Source of the DNA: Pelagibius sp037652055
GTDB taxonomy: Bacteria > Pseudomonadota > Alphaproteobacteria > Kiloniellales > Kiloniellaceae
Assembly (NCBI RefSeq): GCF_037652055.1
Contig: NZ_JBBKAH010000009.1
Location: 124,001-188,000 of the forward strand
Direction: 5' to 3'
Length of the DNA: 64,000 nucleotides
Shown here: positions 41,158 to 49,282 of the stretch, piece after piece
Layout of the letters: each line of letters starts with the position of its first letter
Position numbering within the stretch: the stretch's first letter is position 1
The notes under the pieces: model-generated
The model's input: the letters and a program-made list of their open reading frames with translations, nothing else
What the model was told of the DNA's origin: nothing
The model's database searches: none
Program-made: the position numbers and the translations under genes

Positions 41158-41166
41158 CTTTTGATT

Positions 41167-41256
41167 TGGCGGAGGGGGTGGGATTCGAACCCACGATGGG
41201 CTTCCACCCATGCCAGTTTTCAAGACTGGTGCCTTAAACCGCTCGGCCACCCCTCC
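41167..41256 (-). tRNA. tRNA-Ser (anticodon UGA)
   Basis: Read on the minus strand, a 90-nt class II tRNA begins GGAGGGG, which pairs with CCCCTCC before discriminator G and an encoded CCA. The D-arm is GGCCGAGCGGTTTAAGGC. The anticodon arm CCAGTCTTGAAAACTGG carries TGA for UCA-type serine codons. A long variable arm (ATGGGTGGAAGCCCAT) confirms the serine class, and the T-arm holds GGTTCGAATCC. Confidence 0.95.
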
Positions 41257-41470
41257 TCCGGGGCCCGAACGGGCCCTGAAGACTCTCAAGTGCCCGCCGC
41301 CGATCTTGGGGCAGGGGCCGAGAGACGGCGGAGAGTTAGCAAAGCCGCCGCCGGCTGCAAACCCTGAATCGCCGCCCCAAGCCCGCGGAGCGCGGTCAGG
41401 GTGTTGCAGCGCAACACGAACCGGGCCAAACTCGGGCAACGAAATTCGCCAAAAAACAGGGGGTGCGGTC

Positions 41471-42655
41471 ATGGTGAAGGTTTCTCGGCGCCGGGTTCTG
41501 GCGTCCGGTGCGGCGGCGGCCGGCGTGGCGGCAGGCATGACGGCATTGCCCGGCCTGGCGACGCGCGGCTGGGCGGCCGATCCCATCCGGGTCGGCGCGG
41601 TGCTGCCGTTCTCCGGCGGGCTGGAGCTCTTCGGCAACCAGGCGAAGCTCGGTCTCGACCTGGCGATGCAGGAGATCAACGCGGCCGGCGGCATCCTCGG
41701 CCGCCCGCTGGAGGTCCTCTACGAGGACAACAAGACCGACCCCAAGACCTCGGTGGAAAAGGCCCGCAGCCTGATCGGGCGCGACGGTGCCATCGCGCTG
41801 ACCGGGCCGATCCTCTCGTCGTCGCGCGACGCCATGGCGGCGACGGTGGAGCGCTCCAAGGTGCCGCTGCTCTACGCGACGAACTACGAGGGCGGCGCCT
41901 GCAGCCGCTACATCTTCTCGTTCAACACCGTGCCGAACCAGGAACTGGCGAAACTGCTGCCCTACATGCACGAGAATTTCGGCGGCAGCACCTACATGTT
42001 CGGCGCGGACTATGTCTGGCCGCAGCAGATGTTCGCCGCCGCCGAGGGCATCGTCGGGCAACTGGGCGGCAGCGTGGCCGGCAAGGAGTTCACGCCCTGG
42101 GGGGTGAAGGAGTTCGCACCGGTCATCCGCCGCATCGCCGACAGCGGCGCCAAGGTGCTGCTCTTCGCGCTGCCCGGCGGCGACGGCATCACCTTCATCA
42201 AGCAGGCCGAGGCCTTCGGCCTGTTCGACAACGTGACCGTGGCGTTCCTCGGCTTCGCCGAAACCTACCTCGGCGCCTTCGGGCCGGGCGGCGGTCAGAA
42301 TATGTGGGTGACCGTGCCCTTCGTCGCCTCCGGCCAGCAGCCGGGCGTGCAGGACTTCGTGGCCCGCATCCGCGCACAGGCCGGCAACGACGTGCCGATC
42401 TCCCACTACGTGATGACCCACTACAACGCCATGAATGCACTGCGCGACGCGCTCACCCGTAAGGATGCCGTGAGCGCCGAGGCCGTGGTCGACGGGCTGG
42501 AGGGCCTCACCGTGTCGACGCCCACCGGCCCGGTGAGCATCGGCGGCGTGGACCACCACGTCACCCTGCCGATGTTCCTCGCCAAGACCGAGGGCGCGGG
42601 CCTGGTGACGGTGCAGGATCTCGGCCGCATCGCGCCCGAGGCCGGTTGCAGCTAG
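41471..42655 (+). CDS. Branched-chain/urea/amide-type ABC transporter substrate-binding protein
   Basis: This 394-residue type I periplasmic binding protein has a Tat-like signal (SRRRVLASG at 5-13, cleavage near WAAD). The mature start IRVGAVLPFSGGLELFGNQAKLGLDLAMQEINAAGG and ALTGPILSSSRDAMAATVERSKVPLLYATNYEG follow the UrtA/AmiC/FmdD branch, which binds urea and short amides rather than leucine. It is the first gene of a five-subunit importer with a nicotinamidase inserted after it, so nicotinamide is a reasonable ligand guess. The stop region is duplicated in frame. Confidence 0.9.
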   Translation: MVKVSRRRVLASGAAAAGVAAGMTALPGLATRGWAADPIRVGAVLPFSGGLELFGNQAKLGLDLAMQEINAAGGILGRPLEVLYEDNKTDPKTSVEKARSLIGRDGAIALTGPILSSSRDAMAATVERSKVPLLYATNYEGGACSRYIFSFNTVPNQELAKLLPYMHENFGGSTYMFGADYVWPQQMFAAAEGIVGQLGGSVAGKEFTPWGVKEFAPVIRRIADSGAKVLLFALPGGDGITFIKQAEAFGLFDNVTVAFLGFAETYLGAFGPGGGQNMWVTVPFVASGQQPGVQDFVARIRAQAGNDVPISHYVMTHYNAMNALRDALTRKDAVSAEAVVDGLEGLTVSTPTGPVSIGGVDHHVTLPMFLAKTEGAGLVTVQDLGRIAPEAGCS

Positions 42656-42670
42656 GCCGGTTGCAGTTAG
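42641..42670 (+). repeat. 15-bp tandem duplication across a stop codon
   Basis: GCCGGTTGCAGCTAG (42641-42655) is followed by GCCGGTTGCAGTTAG (42656-42670). Both encode Ala-Gly-Cys-Ser-stop in the same frame; the only difference, AGC/AGT, is synonymous. Confidence 0.95.
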
Positions 42671-42705
42671 ACTGACCCCGCGACCCCCGTCGGAGGAGGC
42701 CCGAT

Positions 42706-43452
42706 ATGCCGGACAGCTTCGATCTGCCGCAATTGACCCGCCAGGTGGCCGCCGCCCTGCCGGTGGCGCCGTCGCGCCTCACATTGGCCGGCGCGCAGGC
42801 CGTCGGCCTGGTCATCGTTGACGAGGTGAACGGCTTCGCCACGGTCGGTGCGGGCAACCTGGCGCCGCCGGTCCACAATCCGCAGGTCTCCGCCATGGTG
42901 GCCGAGACCGAGCGCCTGGCCCGCGCCTTCAGCGGGCAGGGCTGGCCGATCCTGGCCTTTCTCGACACCCACGTGCCGGGCAAGCCGGAGCCGCCCTATC
43001 CGCCGCACTGCGAGGCCGGCACCGGGGAGGAGGACCTGGTGCCTGAACTGACCTGGCTGGGGCAGGACCCCAACGCCACCCTGGTGCGCAAGGACTGCAT
43101 CAACGGCTTCGTCGGCGCCATCCGCCCGGACGGCAGCAATGCCGTGGTCGACTGGGTGAAGGCCCACAAGCTGGAGCGCCTGCTGGTGGTCGGCATCTGC
43201 ACCGACATCTGCGTCATGGACTTCGTCCTCACGCTGCTGTCGGCGCGCAACCACGACCTCATGCCGAGATTGAAGGACATCTCGGTGCATGCCGGCGCCT
43301 GCGCCACCTACGACCTGCCGAAAGAGGTGACGGCGCATCTCGGGCTGCCGGAGACGGCGGCGCATCCGCAGGATCTCACCCACCACCTGGGACTCTACTT
43401 CATGGCTTCGCGCGGCGCCGAGATCGTCGGCGACGTCGTGCTGCCCGGCTGA
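42706..43452 (+). CDS. Plant-type nicotinamidase (isochorismatase-like amidohydrolase)
   Basis: This 248-residue cysteine hydrolase would convert nicotinamide to nicotinate and ammonia. The catalytic residues are D39 (VDEVNGF), K129 (VRKDCINGF) and C169 (GICTDICVMDF), with a metal site at D87/H89 (LDTHVPG) and H101 (YPPHC). It follows Arabidopsis NIC1 closely (VGAGNLAP, YPPHCEAGT, KDCINGFVG, DGSNAVVDWVK, AHPQDLTHHLGLY) and is less like bacterial PncA. It lies 50 bases after the binding-protein gene and 17 bases before the first ATPase. Import of the amide and its hydrolysis are thus encoded together. Confidence 0.85.
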   Translation: MPDSFDLPQLTRQVAAALPVAPSRLTLAGAQAVGLVIVDEVNGFATVGAGNLAPPVHNPQVSAMVAETERLARAFSGQGWPILAFLDTHVPGKPEPPYPPHCEAGTGEEDLVPELTWLGQDPNATLVRKDCINGFVGAIRPDGSNAVVDWVKAHKLERLLVVGICTDICVMDFVLTLLSARNHDLMPRLKDISVHAGACATYDLPKEVTAHLGLPETAAHPQDLTHHLGLYFMASRGAEIVGDVVLPG

Positions 43453-43469
43453 GCGTCAGAACAGCTTCC

Positions 43470-44189
43470 ATGACGCAGCTGCTGGAGGTCGCCGAAGTCG
43501 AGAAGGATTTCGGCGGTGTCCGCGCCGCCGCCGGCCTCTCGCTGACCCTTGCCGAAGGCGAGATGCTCTGCCTCATCGGTCCCAACGGCTGCGGCAAGAC
43601 CACGCTGTTCAACCTCGTCACCGGCGCGCTGAAGCCGGACAGCGGCAGCCTGCGCTTTGCCGGCAAGGACCTGATCGGCCTGGAGCCCTATCAGGTCGCG
43701 CGCCTCGGCATCCTGCGCAAGTTCCAGGTGCCCGGCATCTATCCCGAGCTTTCGGTCGCCGAGAATCTCACCGTTGCTCTCGTCGGCAGTGAGGAGGCGG
43801 GCGACGCGCGCCTTGCCGACCTGCTGGCACTGGCGCGCCTTGAGGGCAAGCGCGGCCAAGAGGCCGGCCGCCTGGCGCACGGCGAAAAGCAGTGGCTGGA
43901 GATCGCCATGGTGCTGGCGCGGCGACCGCGCCTGCTGCTGCTCGACGAACCGACCAACGGCATGACCGCAGCGGAGACGGCGGCCACCGTCGCGCTGATC
44001 CGCGACCTCCACCGGCGCTTCGGCTGTGCGGTGCTGGTCATCGAACACGACATGGGATTCGTGCGCGAGCTCGGCTGCCCGGTCGCCCTCATGGTCCGCG
44101 GGCGCATCGAGCGGCGCGGCTCCTACGAGGAACTGCAGGCCGACCCGCTGGTGCGCGAAGTCTATCTCGGAGCGGTGGAGCCGGCATGA
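43470..44189 (+). CDS. Branched-chain/amide-type ABC transporter ATP-binding protein (LivG/UrtD-like)
   Basis: This 239-residue ATPase has Walker A GPNGCGKTT near residue 35, a long LivG-type loop (LGILRKFQVPGIYPELSVAENLTVAL), signature region LAHGEKQWLEIAMVLARRP and Walker B LLLLDEPTNGM. The signature reads AHGEKQ instead of LSGGQ, as in UrtD-type subunits. It overlaps the next gene by four bases (ATGA). Confidence 0.92.
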   Translation: MTQLLEVAEVEKDFGGVRAAAGLSLTLAEGEMLCLIGPNGCGKTTLFNLVTGALKPDSGSLRFAGKDLIGLEPYQVARLGILRKFQVPGIYPELSVAENLTVALVGSEEAGDARLADLLALARLEGKRGQEAGRLAHGEKQWLEIAMVLARRPRLLLLDEPTNGMTAAETAATVALIRDLHRRFGCAVLVIEHDMGFVRELGCPVALMVRGRIERRGSYEELQADPLVREVYLGAVEPA

Positions 44190-44893
44190 GCATGCTTGAC
44201 GTACGCGGCCTGGAGAGCGGCTACGGCGGCAGCCGCGTCCTGCGCGGCATCGACCTGGCGGTGGCCGAAGGCGAAAGCGTCGCGCTCCTGGGGCGCAACG
44301 GGATGGGCAAGACCACCCTGCTGAAGACTCTCATGGGCCTGCTGCCGGCGACCAAGGGCGAGATTCGTTTTGCGGGGCGCCGCCTCGACGGTCGGCGGCC
44401 GGAGCAGATCGCCCGCGCGGGCATTGCCTTCGTGCCGCAGGGCCGCGAGATCTTCGCCGACCTCAGCGTCGAAGAGAATCTGCTGCTGGGCGCCATGGGG
44501 CGCGGCGGACTCGGCGCCGCGGTGCCGCAGGCGATCTACGCGCGCTTTCCCATCCTGGCGGAGCGGCGGCATCAGCGCGGCGGCACGCTCTCCGGCGGGC
44601 AGCAGCAGCAATTGGCGATCGGCCGCGCGCTCGCCGGCAAGCCGCGCCTGCTGCTGCTGGACGAGCCTTCCGAGGGCTTGCAGCCCTCCATCGTCATCGA
44701 GGTGGCCGAGGCACTGAAGCGCGAGGCGGCGGAGGAGGGGCTCACCCTCATCACCGTGGAGCAGAACGTCGATCTCGCCCTGCGCGTCGCCACGCGCTGT
44801 CTTTTCATCGAGAATGGCGGCATCGTCGCCGAAGCCGCGAGTGCCGAACTGCGCCGCGATGCTTCCGTCCTCCACCGGCACCTGGCAATCTGA
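44186..44893 (+). CDS. Branched-chain/amide-type ABC transporter ATP-binding protein (LivF/UrtE-like)
   Basis: This 235-residue ATPase has Walker A GRNGMGKTT, the LivF-type segment IAFVPQGREIFADLSVEENLLLG, signature LSGGQQQQLAIGRAL and Walker B LLLLDEPSEGLQPSI. A switch-region TVEQNVDLAL follows, with Gln in place of the usual His, as is common in LivF. ATG 44186 is set by the overlap with the upstream stop. The longer open frame above it is a shadow. Confidence 0.92.
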   Translation: MSMLDVRGLESGYGGSRVLRGIDLAVAEGESVALLGRNGMGKTTLLKTLMGLLPATKGEIRFAGRRLDGRRPEQIARAGIAFVPQGREIFADLSVEENLLLGAMGRGGLGAAVPQAIYARFPILAERRHQRGGTLSGGQQQQLAIGRALAGKPRLLLLDEPSEGLQPSIVIEVAEALKREAAEEGLTLITVEQNVDLALRVATRCLFIENGGIVAEAASAELRRDASVLHRHLAI

Positions 44894-44908
44894 GGGGTCG
44901 ATCCGACG

Positions 44909-45766
44909 ATGAACGAGGCGCTGCTCCTGCTGCTCGACGCCGCCAACTACGTGCTGGTCATCGTGCTGGTCGCCATGGGGCTGGTCATCGTTTTCGGACT
45001 CATGCGTGTCATCAACATGGCGCACGGCGAGCTCTTCCTGCTCGGCGCCTACACCCTGGTGATGCTGCAGCAGGCGGGCGTCTCATACTGGGTCGGGCTG
45101 ATCGCCGCGCCGCTGCTGGTGGGGATTGTCGGCCTGCTCATCGAAGAGCTGGTGATCCGCCACATCTATCATCGCTTCCTCGACACCATCCTCGCGACCT
45201 GGGGCCTCTCGATCATGATCAAGCAGGGCGTCATCCTGCTTTTCGGCCCCGGTGCGCAGTCGACCGCGGCCCCCTTTGCCTTCCAGCTCGACCTTCTCGG
45301 CACGCCCTATCCGGCCTACCGCCTGTTCATCATGGCGGTGGCGTTGCTGGTTGTCGGGGGAACGTTCTATCTCTTCTTCCGCACCCGCTTCGGCCTTGCC
45401 GCGCGCGCGGTGATCGCCAGCCGCGACACCGCCGCCTGCCTCGGCCTCTCGACCCGCGCCTTCGACCGCGCGACCTTCGCCTATGGCGCGGCACTCGCCG
45501 GGCTCGCCGGCGCCGTCATGGCGCCGATCATGAGTGTCGACCCGCAGATGGGCCTCGGCTTCCTCATCCCGGCCTTCCTCGCCATCCTGGTCGGCGGCGC
45601 GGGGCACCTGGCGGGACCGGTGCTGGGCGCCGGCCTTATCGGCGCGACGGACAGCGTCACCGCCAGCCTGTGGTCGCCGGTGCTGGCCCAGGTCGTGGTC
45701 TTCACCATGGCCGTCGTCGCCATCCGCCTCTTTCCGACCGGCATTCTCGGGAGCGGGCGCCAGTGA
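44909..45766 (+). CDS. Branched-chain/amide-type ABC transporter permease (LivH/UrtB-like)
   Basis: This 285-residue permease has about eight hydrophobic helices. LivH-type marks are FGLMRVINMAHGELFLLGAY near the N-terminus, LATWGLSIMIKQGVILLFGPGAQ, and the coupling-loop ARAVIASRDTAACLGLSTRAFDRATF. It starts 15 bases after the ATPase and overlaps the second permease by four bases (GTGA). Confidence 0.92.
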   Translation: MNEALLLLLDAANYVLVIVLVAMGLVIVFGLMRVINMAHGELFLLGAYTLVMLQQAGVSYWVGLIAAPLLVGIVGLLIEELVIRHIYHRFLDTILATWGLSIMIKQGVILLFGPGAQSTAAPFAFQLDLLGTPYPAYRLFIMAVALLVVGGTFYLFFRTRFGLAARAVIASRDTAACLGLSTRAFDRATFAYGAALAGLAGAVMAPIMSVDPQMGLGFLIPAFLAILVGGAGHLAGPVLGAGLIGATDSVTASLWSPVLAQVVVFTMAVVAIRLFPTGILGSGRQ

Positions 45767-46755
45767 AAGCGCTCGTGAAGGACCGCCGACTTGCCGTGGA
45801 CGTCGTGGTCTGGGGCGGCCTCGCGCTGCTGCCGCTGGCGGTCGGTGAATGGCAGGTGGGACAGATCGCGCAGTACCTGACCTACGGCATCTTCGCCATG
45901 AGCCTGGCGCTCATCTGGGGGCAGTGCGGCCTCCTGTCCTTCGGCCACGCTGTCTTCTTCGGTCTCGGCGCCTACGCCATGAGCCTCACCACTCTCGGCA
46001 TGCTGCCGGGCCTGGAGTCCTGGACGTCCAGCTACCTCGGCGTGGCCCTGGCGCTCATTGTGCCGGCGCTGGCCGCCAACATCCTCGGGCGCTTCCTGTT
46101 CTACGGGCGGGGTCTGCAGGGCGCGCAGCTCGCCATCGTCATGCTGGCGGTGGCGGTGGTGGCCGAGCGCATCATGACGCGCTGGCCCTACGCCGGCGGC
46201 ATGAACGGGCTGATGAGCGTGCCGCCGGTGAACCTCGGCGCCTTCGGCCTCAGCTACGAGCTCTACGATCCGCTGCCGCTGTTCTACGGCACGCTGATCG
46301 CGGCGCTTGTGATCTACGGGCTGCTGGAAACCCTGGTGCGCTCGCGCCGCGGCGTGGTGCTGCGCGCGGTAGGCGCCGACGAGGCGCGCACCGGCTTTCT
46401 CGGCCACGACACCCGCGCCCTGAAACTCGCGGTGTTCACGCTGTCGGCCGCCGTGGCCGGTTTCGCCGGGGCGCTCTTTGCCGCCCAGTTCGGCTTCGTC
46501 TCACCGCCGCTGATCGGTTTCAACCTCTCCACCGAGGTGCTGATCTGGGTGGCGCTCGGCGGCCGCCGCGCCCTCATCACGGCGTTTCTCGGCGCCATCG
46601 CGGTGCGCCTGGCGGAGAACGCGCTGGGCGATCTGTTGGGCCCCGCCTGGCTGCTCGGCCTCGGTCTCGTTTTCGTGCTGTGCATGATCTTCCTGCCGCG
46701 TGGCCTCCTCGGCGAGGCCTACTGGCGCCTCATCGGGCGAGGGGGCGCCCGATGA
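45763..46755 (+). CDS. Branched-chain/amide-type ABC transporter permease (LivM/UrtC-like)
   Basis: This 330-residue permease starts at GTG 45763, overlapping the upstream stop. The LivM pattern LALIWGQCGLLSFGHAVFFGLGAYAM and the coupling-loop RSRRGVVLRAVGADEARTGFLGHDTRALK are clear. The last 26 bases overlap tail-to-tail with the convergent methyltransferase gene, so the two 3' ends share coding sequence. Confidence 0.92.
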   Translation: MKALVKDRRLAVDVVVWGGLALLPLAVGEWQVGQIAQYLTYGIFAMSLALIWGQCGLLSFGHAVFFGLGAYAMSLTTLGMLPGLESWTSSYLGVALALIVPALAANILGRFLFYGRGLQGAQLAIVMLAVAVVAERIMTRWPYAGGMNGLMSVPPVNLGAFGLSYELYDPLPLFYGTLIAALVIYGLLETLVRSRRGVVLRAVGADEARTGFLGHDTRALKLAVFTLSAAVAGFAGALFAAQFGFVSPPLIGFNLSTEVLIWVALGGRRALITAFLGAIAVRLAENALGDLLGPAWLLGLGLVFVLCMIFLPRGLLGEAYWRLIGRGGAR

Positions 46756-47233
46756 GCGCACGCTCCTCGCAGCGGATGCGCCACGCCAGCACGGCGGCGT
46801 TTGCGAGGGAGAAGATCACCGCGATCTCCCATGCCCCGAAGGCCAGCGGCAGCACGGCGATCTCGCCCGCCACCACCAGATAGTTCGGGTGCCGCAGGAA
46901 GCGGTAGGGGCCGCGGCGCACCAGCGGCGCGCCGGGCAGGGTGATGATCCGCGTGGTCCAGAAGCGCCCGAGAGTCGCCAGCACCCAGAGCCTGAGGGCC
47001 TGCAGCACGACGAAGACTCCGAGCAGCCACCAGACCGGTTGGGTCTCCGCCGGGATGAAAAGCGCGAGGGACAGCAGCCAGAGCGCATGCACGGCGACCA
47101 GGAAGGGATAGTGCGCGGCCCCCACCTCGTAGGCACCCTCAGCCAGCAGATAGCGCGTGTTGCGGCGGGCGTAGACAAGTTCCGCCAGCCGCTGCGCCGC
47201 CACCAGCAGCAGGACGATCCAAAGCACGCTCAT
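46730..47233 (-). CDS. Isoprenylcysteine carboxyl methyltransferase (ICMT) family membrane methyltransferase
   Basis: This 167-residue protein has four or five hydrophobic segments and the ICMT core near the end: GPYRFLRHPNYLVVAGEI, then a Glu-containing RCEERAL tail that binds SAM. It starts four bases after the type III polyketide synthase. In Bacillus and Streptomyces such pairs (BpsA/BpsB, Srs type) make and O-methylate alkylpyrones or alkylresorcinols, and I infer the same here. The gene overlaps the convergent permease gene by 26 bases. Confidence 0.85.
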   Translation of the reverse strand: MSVLWIVLLLVAAQRLAELVYARRNTRYLLAEGAYEVGAAHYPFLVAVHALWLLSLALFIPAETQPVWWLLGVFVVLQALRLWVLATLGRFWTTRIITLPGAPLVRRGPYRFLRHPNYLVVAGEIAVLPLAFGAWEIAVIFSLANAAVLAWRIRCEERALIGRPLAR

Positions 47234-47237
47234 GAGT

Positions 47238-48401
47238 TCACGCTTCCAGGATCTGGAAGCCGGCGGTGAAGCCCGGGCCGAGGGCCGTCATCAGGTAGCG
47301 GCCCTTCAGGCCCGCCTTGTGCAGGCGCTCCAGCACGAAGAGCACGGTGACCGCCGACATGTTGCCGTAGTCGCGCAGCACGCCGCGCGCTGCGCTCAGG
47401 CCGCCCTCGGGCAGGCCGAAGACCTCCTCCAGCGCGCCGATCACCTTGGCGCCGCCGGGATGGCAGATGTAGCCGTCGATCGCGTCGCGTGACAGGCCGT
47501 GGCGGCCGAGGAAGGTGTCGACCGCCGGGCCCATGCGCTCGTGGATGTGGGCCGGGATGTCGCGCGAGAACAGCACGCCGAGGCCGTCGTTCTCCATCTC
47601 CCAGCCCATGACGTCGAGCGACTGCGGCCAAGTGTATTCGCCAGCTGGGCCGAGCTTGGCGCTGCCTGCGGCCATCTTGCCGTCGGGCGCGGCTTCCAGC
47701 AGCACCGCCGCGGCGCCGTCGCCGAAGAGGGCGGCGGCGATGACGTTGCTCTTGGAAGGGTCGTTGGCGCGAAAGGTAAGGCCGCAAAGCTCGACCACCA
47801 GGCAGAGCACCTTGGCGCCGTCCTTGCGGCCGACGGCAAGACTCTGCGCCAGCGCGGCGGCGCGCGACAGGCCGAGCACGCCGCCGGCGCAGCCGAGGCC
47901 GAAGACCGGCAAGCGGGCGACATCGCGGCGGAAGGCCAGGCGCTCCATCAGGCGGGCGTCGAGGCTTGGGGTGGCGATGCCGGTGGTGGAGACGGTGACC
48001 AGGCCGTCGATGGCATCGCAGGAGAGGCCCGCCTGAGCGAGGCAGGCCTCCGCGGCTTCGGCCAGCAGGTCGATCGCATTGTCGATGAAAAGGGCGTTGC
48101 GCGTCTTCCAGTCGCTCGGCTCCAGGTACCACTCGATGGGCACGCAGGAATGCCGCGTCTCGATGCCGGCGTTGCCAAAGGCCGGTAGCAGGCGCTCGAT
48201 GTCGAGGCGCCGCTCACCGAACAGGGCGCGGACTCGGCGCACCACGTCCTCCTGGCGCAGCAGATGGCGCGGCGCGGCAGTGGCGACACCGCCGAGCATC
48301 ACCGGAGGCGGCGCGGCGGGCGCCGGGCCAGGGGCAGGCGCGGGGCCAGGTGTCGACTCGCCGGCGGCGCGTCGTTGGGCCGGGGCATCCAGGTCGAGCA
48401 T
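47238..48401 (-). CDS. Type III polyketide synthase (chalcone/stilbene synthase family)
   Basis: This 387-residue condensing enzyme has catalytic residues C171 (FGLGCAGGVLG), H314 (YICHPGGAKV) and N347 (DYGNMSA). ATG 48401, preceded by AAGGA, adds about 35 residues of a Pro/Ala/Gly-rich N-terminal tail before the fold. A GTG at 48473 is open but less likely. It extends an acyl-CoA or acyl-ACP with malonyl-CoA to a pyrone or resorcinol. The product cannot be read from sequence, but pairing with an ICMT-type methyltransferase points to a methylated alkylpyrone or a lipid quinone-like compound. Confidence 0.92.
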   Translation of the reverse strand: MLDLDAPAQRRAAGESTPGPAPAPGPAPAAPPPVMLGGVATAAPRHLLRQEDVVRRVRALFGERRLDIERLLPAFGNAGIETRHSCVPIEWYLEPSDWKTRNALFIDNAIDLLAEAAEACLAQAGLSCDAIDGLVTVSTTGIATPSLDARLMERLAFRRDVARLPVFGLGCAGGVLGLSRAAALAQSLAVGRKDGAKVLCLVVELCGLTFRANDPSKSNVIAAALFGDGAAAVLLEAAPDGKMAAGSAKLGPAGEYTWPQSLDVMGWEMENDGLGVLFSRDIPAHIHERMGPAVDTFLGRHGLSRDAIDGYICHPGGAKVIGALEEVFGLPEGGLSAARGVLRDYGNMSAVTVLFVLERLHKAGLKGRYLMTALGPGFTAGFQILEA

Positions 48402-48584
48402 GCGGCGGTATCCTTCTCTCAAATCGGTCAACCTCTTCCAGCACCTACGCTTCTCGCGCGGGCTGGGTTTCACGTCCGGTTAACCGCCGATTCAGCAAGG
48501 GTCTTAACCCGAGGCTAGCGGAACTGCGTTACGCTAGGGACGGCTCAGGAGGAGTCATTTTTTGCCATGTCCTGGTAGGTAGCC

Positions 48585-49034
48585 TTGGTTAAGTTATTGA
48601 CATCTATCGGCCTTCTGGCGGCCTTGGTGCTGCTGGGCAGTGCGGTGCCGGGCGTCCGTGCCGTGGCGGCCGACCTGATGGCGACCGACCCCAGCCATTA
48701 CGCCAGGCCCGGCGAATCCCTGCGCGGCGGCTCCTCGATCTTCGACCGCCCCAAGCAGGTCCGCGCCGGATCCAACGTCATCGTGCGCGACGATGGCAAA
48801 CTCTTGGAGCGCTGGGTCATCAATGCCGATCTCAGCCGCGCCTGCAACCGGCGCCAGTTTCGCCAAAAACGCGATCAGTACCTGGTCGGCGTGGTCGATG
48901 GGCGCACTTTCGGCGCGGCGGTCGGCGGCCATAGCAGCCTCTATGACCCCGCGCAAATGTCTGAAAAACAAGTGGTTTATCTGTTCCGCGGTCAGGGTAG
49001 CACCGATTGTCGCGTCTACCATCGGACCAAATAA
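48585..49034 (+). CDS. Small secreted protein of unknown function
   Basis: This 149-residue protein has no ATG near its signal peptide; TTG 48585 after GGTAGGTAG is the best start. Residues 1-28 are a signal peptide ending RAVAA. The mature part has two Cys (LSRACNRRQF and STDCRVYHR) that may pair, and a central GKLLERWVINADL...DQYLVGVVDGRTFGAAV. I do not recognise the family. Confidence 0.65.
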   Translation: MVKLLTSIGLLAALVLLGSAVPGVRAVAADLMATDPSHYARPGESLRGGSSIFDRPKQVRAGSNVIVRDDGKLLERWVINADLSRACNRRQFRQKRDQYLVGVVDGRTFGAAVGGHSSLYDPAQMSEKQVVYLFRGQGSTDCRVYHRTK

Positions 49035-49061
49035 CGAATTTTAAGAAATTTTCGGGTTTCG

Positions 49062-49076
49062 TTAACCTTTTGTTTA
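49062..49076 (+). promoter_or_regulatory. CtrA-like motif
   Basis: TTAACCTTTTGTTTA fits TTAA-N7-TTAA with one mismatch in the second half-site. It lies in the AT-rich stretch just after the small secreted gene and before a terminator at 49149. It could drive a short transcript or be chance. Confidence 0.2.
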
Positions 49077-49148
49077 CCATGCGGGCCCAATACTGAAATC
49101 ACGGTTCATCGACCGTCTCCTGAAATTGATTGCATCGACCTCTCAAAA

Positions 49149-49176
49149 GCCCCGCCTTCCCCGGCGGGGCTTTTTT
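49149..49176 (+). terminator. Rho-independent terminator
   Basis: Stem GCCCCGCC (49149-49156) and GGCGGGGC (49163-49170) with loop TTCCCC is followed by six T's. Four A's precede the stem, so it may also act leftward. It lies 115 bases after the preceding stop, leaving room for a short RNA. Confidence 0.9.
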
Positions 49177-49282
49177 CTGCTCCACTTCGGGCTTCGGCCA
49201 TTCCAGCCGTCTCGGCCTTGCCGCGGCTTGAGGCTGCGGCTAGACAGGGGCGACCGCCGACACCAACGGAACGCACCGACAG

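Larger units (their letters stand above)
40831..41166. other. Gene-free stretch with hairpins, tRNA 3'-end copy and terminator
   Basis: Bases 40831-40985 show nothing I can assign beyond the promoter of the small secreted gene. Bases 41007-41090 hold three GC hairpins: CGGCGGTC/GACCGCCG (41007-41026), GCCCGCC/GGCGGGC (41026-41049) and CGGCGTC/GACGCCG (41072-41090). The first and third share a CTGCT-type loop. They could belong to a small RNA or to remnants of a mobile repeat. Confidence 0.5.

Noticed and set aside
49077..49148. Small RNA between the CtrA-like motif and the terminator at 49149
   Set aside because: A promoter and terminator can be imagined, but no conserved structure or known class is visible.
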